This document shows positions 1-5,777 of a stretch of 8,888 nucleotides of DNA, piece after piece. The position numbers and the translations under genes are program-made. The stretch lies in the NCBI GenBank assembly GCA_944380945.1, contig CALWJG010000059.1:1-8888 (forward strand), given 5' to 3'. Source of the DNA: an uncultured Agathobaculum sp. (GTDB lineage: Bacteria > Bacillota > Clostridia > Oscillospirales > Butyricicoccaceae). How positions within the stretch are numbered: the stretch's first letter is position 1; each line of letters starts with the position of its first letter. A model generated the notes under the pieces. That model ran no database searches, had not been told where the DNA came from, and saw only the letters and a program-made list of their open reading frames with translations.

Positions 1-144
1 GCGGTCAGCTACACCTTCACCGGCTCGGGCTGGGGCCACAGTGTCGGCATGAGCCAGTGGGGCGCGTACGGCATGGCGCAGCAGGGCTTTGACTACAAGG
101 AGATCCTGAAATTCTATTTCACCGGCATCGAGATCGCCGGCTGA
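1..144 (+). CDS. SpoIID/LytB-domain protein, C-terminal fragment (5' end outside window)
   Basis: Frame 1 is open from the first base to a TGA at 142-144 and gives the last 47 residues of a protein. The stretch GSGWGHSVGMSQWGAYGMAQ, followed by a G-x-D-Y-x-E-I-L-x-x-Y-F-x-G ending, is the characteristic C-terminus of the SpoIID/LytB family. SpoIID is a sporulation lytic transglycosylase that cleaves denuded glycan strands during engulfment; relatives are amidase enhancers. The catalytic N-terminal part lies outside the window, so true SpoIID cannot be told from a vegetative SpoIID-domain paralog. A SpoIID-domain gene just before queA-tgt is, from memory, a recurrent order in Clostridia. It is followed by a hairpin that is probably its terminator. 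The family call is secure; the exact role is inferred. Confidence 0.88.
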   Translation, partial: AVSYTFTGSGWGHSVGMSQWGAYGMAQQGFDYKEILKFYFTGIEIAG

Positions 145-160
145 AGCATACGGTTTGCAT

Positions 161-168
161 AAAGGAGG
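161..168 (+). promoter_or_regulatory. Shine-Dalgarno AAAGGAGG, displaced 39-42 nt from the queA start
   Basis: AAAGGAGG is a near-perfect anti-16S match and the only good ribosome binding site between the SpoIID-type stop and queA. It is 8 nt from an out-of-frame ATG at 177, but 39 nt from GTG 208 and 42 nt from ATG 211, the plausible queA starts. A 29-nt hairpin (175-203) fills most of that distance. If it folds, the effective spacing drops to about 10-13 nt. The positions are read directly; the bridging role is inference. Confidence 0.6.
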
Positions 169-174
169 AATACG

Positions 175-207
175 GCATGGGCGCTCCGCGCGGGCGCCCA
201 TGCTTTT
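175..207 (+). terminator. Intrinsic terminator-like hairpin overlapping the queA start region
   Basis: The arms GCATGGGCGC (175-184) and GCGCCCATGC (194-203) are perfectly complementary over 10 bp, with a 9-nt loop and TTTT at 204-207. The same tail style (TTTTG) follows the hairpin after groEL. It lies 30 nt after the SpoIID-type stop codon and fits a terminator for that gene. It also falls between the Shine-Dalgarno sequence and the queA start codon, so it may act on queA translation or as partial termination. The U-tract is short, so readthrough into queA is likely. Confidence 0.65.
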
Positions 208-210
208 GTG

Positions 211-1236
211 ATGAAAAAGAGCGATTTTTATTTTGATCTGCCCGAGCGCCTGATCGCCCAGCACCCGCTCGACCAGCGGGACGCATCGCGCCTGATGGTG
301 CTCGACCGTTCGGACGGTTCGGTGACGCACCGGCACTTCCGCGACTTGCTGGAATATGTACAGCCGGGCGACTGCATGGTGTTCAACAATTCGCGCGTCA
401 TCCCGGCGCGCCTGATGGGACACGCAGTCGGCAAAACGACGCCGATCGAGGTGCTGCTGCTGACCGACAAGGGCGACGGCCTGTGGGAATGCCTGACCCG
501 CCCGGGCCGCAAGACGCGTGAGGGCGTCGAGCTGACCTTTGGCGACGGCCTGCTGACCGCAACGGTCGAAGCCGTGCAGCCGGACGGCAACCGCCTGATC
601 CGGTTCCACTACGACGGCATTTTTCTCGAGCTGCTCGACCGGCTCGGCACCATGCCGCTGCCGCCCTATATCAAGGAAAAGCTGGACGACCCGGAGCGTT
701 ACCAGACGGTTTACTCCAAAACGCCGGGCTCGGCTGCCGCGCCGACCGCGGGCCTGCACTTTACCAAGGAGCTGCTTGCGGCGCTCGAGCGCAAGGGCGT
801 CAAGCTGGCATTCGTCACGCTGCATGTCGGTCTGGGCACCTTCCGTCCGGTCAAGGAGGAGGAGATCACCGACCATGTGATGCACTCCGAATTCTATATC
901 ATGGACGAGCAGACAGCCGCGCGCATCAATCAGACGCGGGACGCGGGCGGCAAGGTCTGGGCAGTCGGCACGACGGCCTGCCGCACGCTTGAGACCATTG
1001 CGGATGAGACCGGCCATGTGCGCGCACAGTCCGGCTGGACGGATATTTTCATCTATCCGGGTTACCGCTTCAAGGCGGTCGACCATCTGGTGACCAACTT
1101 CCATCTGCCGGAGTCGACGCTGATGATGCTGATCTCTGCCTTTGCGACGCGGGACATGGTGATGCACGCCTATCAGCAGGCCATTGAAGCCGAATACAGA
1201 TTTTTTTCTTTCGGAGACAGTATGCTGCTGTACTAA
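211..1236 (+). CDS. queA: S-adenosylmethionine:tRNA ribosyltransferase-isomerase QueA
   Basis: QueA transfers and rearranges the ribosyl moiety of S-adenosylmethionine onto preQ1 at tRNA wobble position 34, giving epoxyqueuosine, in the cytoplasm. From ATG 211 the product is 341 aa, close to the family's usual 340-360. Family blocks are present in order: the MKKSDFYFDLP N-terminus, FNNSRVIPARL (58-68), GTMPLPPYI (146-154), GSAAAPTAGLHFT (173-185), LHVGLGTF (204-211), VGTTACRTLE (252-261) and VDHLVTNFHLPEST (290-303). An in-frame GTG directly before it (208) could add one residue. No earlier in-frame start exists before a TAA at 160-162. The ribosome binding site arrangement is odd, with the Shine-Dalgarno sequence on the far side of a hairpin. 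The tgt start follows after 15 bp, so the two form an operon. Product identity is very secure; the start is firm to within one codon. Confidence 0.97.
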   Translation: MKKSDFYFDLPERLIAQHPLDQRDASRLMVLDRSDGSVTHRHFRDLLEYVQPGDCMVFNNSRVIPARLMGHAVGKTTPIEVLLLTDKGDGLWECLTRPGRKTREGVELTFGDGLLTATVEAVQPDGNRLIRFHYDGIFLELLDRLGTMPLPPYIKEKLDDPERYQTVYSKTPGSAAAPTAGLHFTKELLAALERKGVKLAFVTLHVGLGTFRPVKEEEITDHVMHSEFYIMDEQTAARINQTRDAGGKVWAVGTTACRTLETIADETGHVRAQSGWTDIFIYPGYRFKAVDHLVTNFHLPESTLMMLISAFATRDMVMHAYQQAIEAEYRFFSFGDSMLLY

Positions 1237-1251
1237 ACAGAAGAGGGATTT

Positions 1252-2394
1252 ATGGATATCGGAACATTTCATTTGATCAAAACCGAAGGACAGGCGCGCC
1301 GCGGCGAATTCTGCACCGCACACGGCGTCGTGCAGACGCCGGTCTTTCAGAATGTCGGCACGGCGGGCGCGATCAAGGGCGCGGTCGACGCGTTCGACCT
1401 CAAGGAGCTGGGCTGCCAGATCGAGCTGTCCAACACCTATCATCTGCACGTCCGCCCGGGCGACCAGATCGTCAAGGCGATGGGCGGCCTGCACAAGTTC
1501 ATGCGGTGGGACGGCCCGATGCTGACCGACTCGGGCGGCTTTCAGGTGTTCTCGCTCGCCACGCTGCGCAAGATCACCGAGGAGGGCGTCACCTTCCACT
1601 CGCATGTGGACGGGCGCAAGATCTTCATGGGACCGGAGGAGAGCATGCGCATCCAGTCCCATCTGGGCTCGGATATCGCCATGGCGTTTGACGAATGCAT
1701 CGAGAACCCTGCGCCGCGGGAATATGTCAAAAATTCGATCGACCGCACCACGCGCTGGCTCGTGCGCTGCAAGACCGAGCTCGACCGCCTGAACAGCCTG
1801 CCGGATACGGTCAACCCCCACCAAATGCTGTTCGGCATCAACCAGGGCGGCACCTATGACGATCTGCGCGTCGAGCACATGCAGGCGATCGCGGCGCTCG
1901 ACCTGCCGGGCTACGCGATCGGCGGTCTGGCTGTGGGCGAGAGCACGGAGACCATGTATCACATCCTCGACGTCGTGCTGCCGCACGCACCGGTCAACAA
2001 GCCGCGCTATCTGATGGGCGTGGGCACGCCGTCCAACATCATCGAGGGCGTGGCCCGCGGCGTGGACTTTTTTGACTGCGTCATGCCCACGCGCAATGCG
2101 CGGCACGGGCATCTGTTCACGCACAACGGCATCCTGAACATTATGAACGCCAAATACCAGACCGACGACCGCCCGATCGAGGAGGGCTGCCAGTGCCCGA
2201 CCTGCCGGCGGTTCAGCCGCGCCTATCTGCGGCACCTGCTCAAGAGCGGCGAGATGCTGTCCCAGCGGCTGCTGGTCATGCACAACCTCTGGTTCTACAA
2301 CCACCTGATGCAGGAGATCCGCGACGCGCTCGATCAGGGCACGTTCGCGCAGTACCGCGCGGAATACAGCGAAAAAATGAGCAAACGAATCTGA
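1252..2394 (+). CDS. tgt: tRNA-guanine transglycosylase Tgt
   Basis: Tgt exchanges guanine 34 of GUN-anticodon tRNAs (Asp, Asn, His, Tyr) for preQ1, the step before QueA. The protein is 380 aa, normal for bacterial Tgt. Visible landmarks are SNTYHLHVRPG (60-70), TDSGGFQVFS with the catalytic Asp93, MAFDEC (144-149) with the Asp and Cys of the base pocket, GINQGG (195-200), GYAIGGLAVGE (220-230), and FDCVMPTRNARHG (274-286) with Asp275 as the probable nucleophile. The zinc site is Cys313, Cys315, Cys318 and His344. Retention of Cys149 and co-transcription with queA argue for preQ1 as substrate. Asn197 sits where well-studied bacterial enzymes (GIVQGG, from memory) have Val. The start ATG has GAGGG at 1243-1247, 4 nt upstream. 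A terminator follows 6 nt after the stop, closing the queA-tgt unit. Confidence 0.98.
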   Translation: MDIGTFHLIKTEGQARRGEFCTAHGVVQTPVFQNVGTAGAIKGAVDAFDLKELGCQIELSNTYHLHVRPGDQIVKAMGGLHKFMRWDGPMLTDSGGFQVFSLATLRKITEEGVTFHSHVDGRKIFMGPEESMRIQSHLGSDIAMAFDECIENPAPREYVKNSIDRTTRWLVRCKTELDRLNSLPDTVNPHQMLFGINQGGTYDDLRVEHMQAIAALDLPGYAIGGLAVGESTETMYHILDVVLPHAPVNKPRYLMGVGTPSNIIEGVARGVDFFDCVMPTRNARHGHLFTHNGILNIMNAKYQTDDRPIEEGCQCPTCRRFSRAYLRHLLKSGEMLSQRLLVMHNLWFYNHLMQEIRDALDQGTFAQYRAEYSEKMSKRI

Positions 2395-2400
2395 ATCCAC

Positions 2401-2430
2401 AAAGCCGGACCTGTCAGGGGCCGGCTTTTT
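2401..2430 (+). terminator. Intrinsic terminator of queA-tgt
   Basis: AAAGCCGG (2401-2408) pairs perfectly with CCGGCTTT (2421-2428), and the T-run reads TTTTT at 2426-2430. The 12-nt loop can close further through CCT (2410-2412) with AGG (2416-2418). It begins 6 nt after the tgt stop codon, the expected place for an operon terminator. Confidence 0.85.
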
Positions 2431-2495
2431 GTCATCCGCCTGCATGTATACCGCGCTGCGCCGCCGCATAGCCTGTAGGGAAATGGGGTCATGCT

Positions 2496-4058
2496 GTGCA
2501 TGTTCAGAAAAAAACCATTCTTTACGCGGCGGGCGTGCTGGCATGCGGCAATCTGGCGCTGCAGGCGCTCGGCTTTTTCTACCGTATCCTGCTCAGCCAT
2601 TTCGCCGGTGCGGAGGGGCTGGGCGTATATCGTCTGGTCCATTCGGCCTATCTGGTGCTCAACGCGGGCTGCCTGTCCGGTGTGACGATGGCCTGCTCCC
2701 GCCTGAGCGCCGCCTGTGAGGCAAAGGGAGAGCAGCGCAGGATCGGCGCGGTGCTGCGGCTGGCGTTCCGGGTCTTTTTTACACTGTGCGCCGCTTGTTC
2801 GGCTGTTGTCCTGCTGCTCGGCGGCGAGATCGCCACCGGCCTGCTGGGCGACGGGCGATGCGCCCGCGCGTTCCCGTTCGTCCTGCTGTGTCTTGCGCTG
2901 ACCGGTGTGGAAAACATCTTCAAAGCGCTGTTCATCGGTCTGGAGCGGATGCAGTATACCGCCCTGTCCGAGGTGGGGGAGCAGGCGATCCGCATCCTCG
3001 CGGTCGGTCTGCTGCTGTACGGGTATCAGGGACAGGACTACGGCACGGTCGCCATGCTGATTTTTGCCGGCATGGTGGTCAGCGAGATATTCAGCGCGCT
3101 GTTCCTGACCCGGCTGTACCGCCGCAGCATGCCGCGCGGTGCGGGCGCTACGCCGATCGACCGCACGACTGCCAGACAGTTCGTCTGGATCGCGCTGCCG
3201 ATCTCCGCATCCGCGCTGATCGGCAATCTGATCAGTTCAGCCGGGTCCGTTCTGCTGCCGCAGCGGCTGATGGCGGCAGGCTTGCAATATGAGCAGGCGC
3301 TGGCGGCGCTGGGCGTGATCTCCGGCATGGCCATGCCGCTGCTTCTGCTGCCGGTTGCGCTGGTCAGCTCGGTGTGTACCGCGCTGCTGCCCGCCGTGAC
3401 CGCCGCGCAGGCGACCGGCAATATCCGGCGGGTGCGCGCGCTGGTCGGCCGCGCGGTCACGACCGTCGGCCTGATCGCAGTTCCTGCGACGGCTGTGCTC
3501 GTGCCGCTTGCGCCGCGCCTGAGCGAATTGTTTTTCCATCAGCCGCTGACCACGGGCTATGTCGCCCTGCTGGGCGCCGCCGCGATCGCAAGCTATTATC
3601 AGATGGCCACGGGCAGCCTGCTCAATGCGCTCGGCCTGCAGCACCTCAATGTGGCTGTGAGCATCTCCGCCGAGCTCTGCCAACTCGTGCTAATTTACCG
3701 CTGGTGCGCGCGTCCTACGCTCGGGATCTACGGATACCTGCTCGCCATGCTGGTGACCGGTCTGGCAGCCGCCGCAGTCGATTTCTGCATCCTGCTGCGG
3801 CAGACAGGATTTGCCGCCCGTCCGCTCCGGCGCTTTGGCGTACCGCTGCTCTGCGGCGCGGCGCTCTACGGATGGACGCGCGTGTTCTTCCGCTTTTTTT
3901 CAGCGATCTGCCCGGCCGAAACCGCCGCCCTCGCGCTGACCGTGCTGAGCGCCTGCCTGCTCTATGTGGCTGTGCTGCGCCTGCTCGGCGTGCGGCTGCT
4001 GCGGTATCTGTCGCGCCGGATCGAGCGGCCGCCGCTGCCGCGCCTGTGCATGTGGTAA
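2496..4058 (+). CDS. SpoVB-type oligosaccharide/lipid II flippase, MOP superfamily
   Basis: This 520-aa, strongly hydrophobic protein is an integral membrane protein with roughly 12-14 predicted helices by eye. The N-terminus (GNLALQALGFFYRILLSHFAG, about residues 18-38, then EGLGVYRL) matches the opening of SpoVB/MurJ-like polysaccharide transporters. So do the region around FKALFIGLERMQYTALSEV (142-160), followed by EQAIRI, and the later SLLNALGLQHLN block (374-385). Such proteins move lipid-linked sugars across the membrane; SpoVB is linked to spore cortex peptidoglycan. Whether this one is the sporulation paralog or a general flippase cannot be decided. GTG 2496 is chosen because an in-frame TAG at 2469 rules out longer forms and the product then starts like its family; GGGG at 2485-2488 is a modest ribosome binding site. 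It is flanked by terminators and is apparently monocistronic. Confidence 0.88.
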   Translation: MHVQKKTILYAAGVLACGNLALQALGFFYRILLSHFAGAEGLGVYRLVHSAYLVLNAGCLSGVTMACSRLSAACEAKGEQRRIGAVLRLAFRVFFTLCAACSAVVLLLGGEIATGLLGDGRCARAFPFVLLCLALTGVENIFKALFIGLERMQYTALSEVGEQAIRILAVGLLLYGYQGQDYGTVAMLIFAGMVVSEIFSALFLTRLYRRSMPRGAGATPIDRTTARQFVWIALPISASALIGNLISSAGSVLLPQRLMAAGLQYEQALAALGVISGMAMPLLLLPVALVSSVCTALLPAVTAAQATGNIRRVRALVGRAVTTVGLIAVPATAVLVPLAPRLSELFFHQPLTTGYVALLGAAAIASYYQMATGSLLNALGLQHLNVAVSISAELCQLVLIYRWCARPTLGIYGYLLAMLVTGLAAAAVDFCILLRQTGFAARPLRRFGVPLLCGAALYGWTRVFFRFFSAICPAETAALALTVLSACLLYVAVLRLLGVRLLRYLSRRIERPPLPRLCMW

Positions 4059-4062
4059 ACGC

Positions 4063-4091
4063 TTGACAAATGAAGGGCGAACGGATAAGAT
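4063..4091 (+). promoter_or_regulatory. Sigma-A promoter of the THUMP methyltransferase gene
   Basis: A consensus -35 TTGACA (4063-4068) is followed after exactly 17 nt by TAAGAT (4086-4091), one base from TATAAT. This is the best-matching -35/-10 pair in the window. The predicted start of transcription is about 4097-4099, some 60 nt before the methyltransferase ATG. The promoter begins 4 nt after the stop codon of the flippase gene. Confidence 0.82.
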
Positions 4092-4103
4092 AGAAACGAC
4101 TTG

Positions 4104-4137
4104 ATGGCTCCTGCCGTGCGGCGGCAGGAGCCATTTT
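4104..4137 (+). terminator. Terminator-like hairpin in the methyltransferase leader
   Basis: The arms 4104-4116 and 4122-4134 are perfectly complementary over 13 bp, around a 5-nt loop (TGCGG) and followed by TTTG, with four Ts at 4134-4137. It can terminate flippase transcripts, whose stop is 46 nt upstream. It also begins only about 6 nt after the predicted start site of the promoter at 4063-4091, so it forms the very 5' end of the methyltransferase mRNA. There it could be an attenuator, a source of a short capped-off RNA, or a 5' stabilising structure. The structure is seen; its role is inferred. Confidence 0.7.
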
Positions 4138-4157
4138 GCAGGAAAGGGGAAATCAAA

Positions 4158-5333
4158 ATGGAGCTGACCATGTGCTGCCCGACGCTGTTCGGACTGGAAG
4201 GGATCGTGGCCGACGAGCTGCGCTTTGGCGGCGGGCTGACTACGGTCCGCGCGGAAAACGGCCGCGTACTGTTTGAGGGCGACGAGCGCACGCTCGCCTG
4301 GGCCAACCTCAATCTGCGCTGCGCCGAGCGGGTGCTGATCCGTCTGGGCAGCTTTCCGGCTGCCTCCTTTGACGCATTGTTTGAAGGGGTGCGCGCGCTG
4401 CCGTGGGAGCAGTTCATCCCGGCGGACGGTGCCTTCCCGGTCAAGGGCCACTGCCTGGACGCTGCGCTCCATTCTGTGCCGGACTGCCAGAAGATCATCA
4501 AAAAAGCCGTTGCCGCGCGGCTGGGGGAGCAGTACCATCAGTCGTGGCTGGAGGAGACCGGCGCCAAATACCAGATCCAGTTCGCCATCATGCGCGACAC
4601 GGCCGAGCTGTATCTGGATACTACGGGCGCCGGGCTGCACAAGCGCGGCTACCGCGCGAACAGCAATGCCGCGCCCCTGCGCGAGACGCTGGCGGCCGCT
4701 ATGGTCAAGCTCGCGCGCTGGCGGGGCAGGGAACCGCTGATCGACCCGTTCTGCGGCTCGGGAACGATCGCGATCGAAGCGGCCATGATCGCGCAGCGGC
4801 GCGCACCCGGCCTGCTGCGCGCGTTCGAGGCGGAAAAATGGGCGTGCATCGCCCCATCGGTCTGGCAGCAGGCGCGCGAAGCGGCGCTCGCCAATGTGGA
4901 TACCGATACCGCGGCCGACATCGTGGGCAGCGACATCGATCCCGCGTGCGTGCAGCTTTCTGCGGAAAACGCGCGCAAGGCCGGCGTGGCGTCAGCCATC
5001 CGGTTTGAGCAGGCGGACGCGCTGGAGCGAGATTATTCCGACCCGGGCGTGCTGTTTGCCAATCCGCCGTATGGCGAGCGCCTGCTCGATGTGCAGACCG
5101 CGGAAAAGCTCTATGCCGGTCTGGGGCAGGCGCTCGCCGCCTCGCCGCGCAAGCAGTATATCCTCAGCTCGGATCCGCTGTTTGAGCGCTGCTTCGGCAG
5201 AAAAGCCGACAAACGGCGCAAGCTGTACAACGGTATGCTCAAATGTGAACTGCATATGTATTTCAAGCACTCGCCGCGGCGGTCTGCTAAGACCGATCGG
5301 GATTCTTTGTCTGGATTCACAAAAAATTCATAA
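4158..5333 (+). CDS. THUMP-domain class I SAM-dependent RNA methyltransferase (RlmL N-terminal/YpsC type)
   Basis: This 391-aa protein resembles YpsC and the N-terminal half of RlmL, which methylates N2 of a 23S rRNA guanine. These proteins are often misnamed DNA adenine methylases. An N-terminal ferredoxin-like/THUMP region spans about residues 1-155 and binds RNA. The Rossmann methyltransferase part spans about 165-375, with the SAM-binding motif DPFCGSGT (196-203), an acidic SDIDP loop (258-262) and the catalytic NPPYGER motif (302-308). The conserved HKRGYR linker is at 161-166. ATG 4158 is chosen because AGGAAAGGGG (4140-4149) precedes it and the family begins like MELTMCCPTLFGLEGIVADE. 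A longer reading from TTG 4101 would translate the leader hairpin and is unlikely. The exact target nucleotide is not known from sequence. It has its own promoter, and no clear terminator separates it from groES. Confidence 0.92.
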   Translation: MELTMCCPTLFGLEGIVADELRFGGGLTTVRAENGRVLFEGDERTLAWANLNLRCAERVLIRLGSFPAASFDALFEGVRALPWEQFIPADGAFPVKGHCLDAALHSVPDCQKIIKKAVAARLGEQYHQSWLEETGAKYQIQFAIMRDTAELYLDTTGAGLHKRGYRANSNAAPLRETLAAAMVKLARWRGREPLIDPFCGSGTIAIEAAMIAQRRAPGLLRAFEAEKWACIAPSVWQQAREAALANVDTDTAADIVGSDIDPACVQLSAENARKAGVASAIRFEQADALERDYSDPGVLFANPPYGERLLDVQTAEKLYAGLGQALAASPRKQYILSSDPLFERCFGRKADKRRKLYNGMLKCELHMYFKHSPRRSAKTDRDSLSGFTKNS

Positions 5334-5362
5334 ATTTTATGGGGATTTTTCCAAAAAACCTC

Positions 5363-5394
5363 TTGCGTATTCGCAGGAGATGATGTAATATAAT
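5363..5394 (+). promoter_or_regulatory. groESL sigma-A promoter
   Basis: An AT-rich block directly before the CIRCE element holds a perfect TATAAT (5389-5394), overlapped by TAATAT (5386-5391). The nearest -35-like hexamer is TTGCGT (5363-5368), 17 nt from TAATAT and 20 nt from TATAAT. Either -10 places the transcription start at about 5398-5401, at the edge of the operator, as is usual for HrcA-controlled promoters. Which hexamer is used is uncertain. Confidence 0.75.
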
Positions 5395-5402
5395 AACCGT
5401 GG

Positions 5403-5429
5403 TTAGCACTCAGAGCAAAAGAGTGCTAA
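5403..5429 (+). promoter_or_regulatory. CIRCE operator (HrcA binding site)
   Basis: TTAGCACTC (5403-5411), a 9-nt spacer, and GAGTGCTAA (5421-5429) match the CIRCE consensus exactly. The inverted repeat extends two more base pairs (5401-5402 with 5430-5431), giving 11-bp arms. HrcA binds this element at normal temperature and represses class I heat-shock genes; GroEL availability tunes HrcA activity. It overlaps the start of transcription and sits 44 nt before the groES ATG. Confidence 0.97.
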
Positions 5430-5473
5430 CCCTCTGAATTGGTTAATCTTATTTCTTATAGGAGGAATCCGTT

Positions 5474-5758
5474 ATGAAACTCAAGCCCCTTTGCGATCGC
5501 GTTGTTATCAAGATGGTCGAGGCGGAGGAAACGACCGCCAGCGGCATCATCCTCACCGCGTCTGCGCAGGAGAAGCCGCAGGTCGCTGAGATCATCGAGG
5601 TCGGCCCGGGCGGCGTAGTGGATGGCAAGGAAGTCAAGATGGAGGTCCAGAAGGGCCAGAAGGTCATCACCAGCAAGTACACCGGCACCGAAGTCAAGCT
5701 GGACGGCGAGACCTATATCATCGTCCGCCAGAGCGATATTCTTGCAATCGTTGAGTAA
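5474..5758 (+). CDS. groES: Co-chaperonin GroES (Hsp10)
   Basis: This 94-aa product is the usual size for GroES, the heptameric lid that caps GroEL and encloses a folding substrate in the cytoplasm. The N-terminus (MKLKPLCDRVVIK) and the GPGGVVDGK segment that forms the roof-side hairpin are typical. The mobile loop (about 16-33) carries the hydrophobic Ile25-Ile26-Leu27 that docks on the GroEL apical domain, and the C-terminus ends in ILAIVE. The start has a strong AGGAGG just upstream (about 5460-5465). It is the first gene after the CIRCE operator and lies 19 bp before groEL. Confidence 0.99.
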   Translation: MKLKPLCDRVVIKMVEAEETTASGIILTASAQEKPQVAEIIEVGPGGVVDGKEVKMEVQKGQKVITSKYTGTEVKLDGETYIIVRQSDILAIVE

Positions 5759-5777
5759 TTCGAGGAGGTAATTTATC

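Noticed and set aside
2193..2471. A 92-codon + frame overlapping the tgt 3' end
   Set aside because: It is Arg/Pro/Ala-rich shadow coding inside tgt, runs through the tgt terminator, and has no ribosome binding site.
4101..4157. A 19-codon N-terminal extension of the methyltransferase from TTG 4101
   Set aside because: It would translate the leader hairpin, it starts about 3 nt from the predicted transcription start, and it has no ribosome binding site. ATG 4158 has AGGAAAGGGG and the family-like N-terminus.
3900..4640. A 246-codon - strand frame spanning the flippase end and methyltransferase start
   Set aside because: It runs through the sigma-A promoter and hairpin of the + strand, has no ribosome binding site that I can see, and matches no family I know.
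5280..5295. A 6-bp hairpin (CGGTCT/AGACCG) near the methyltransferase 3' end as a terminator
   Set aside because: It is inside the coding sequence, the stem is short, and no T-run follows.
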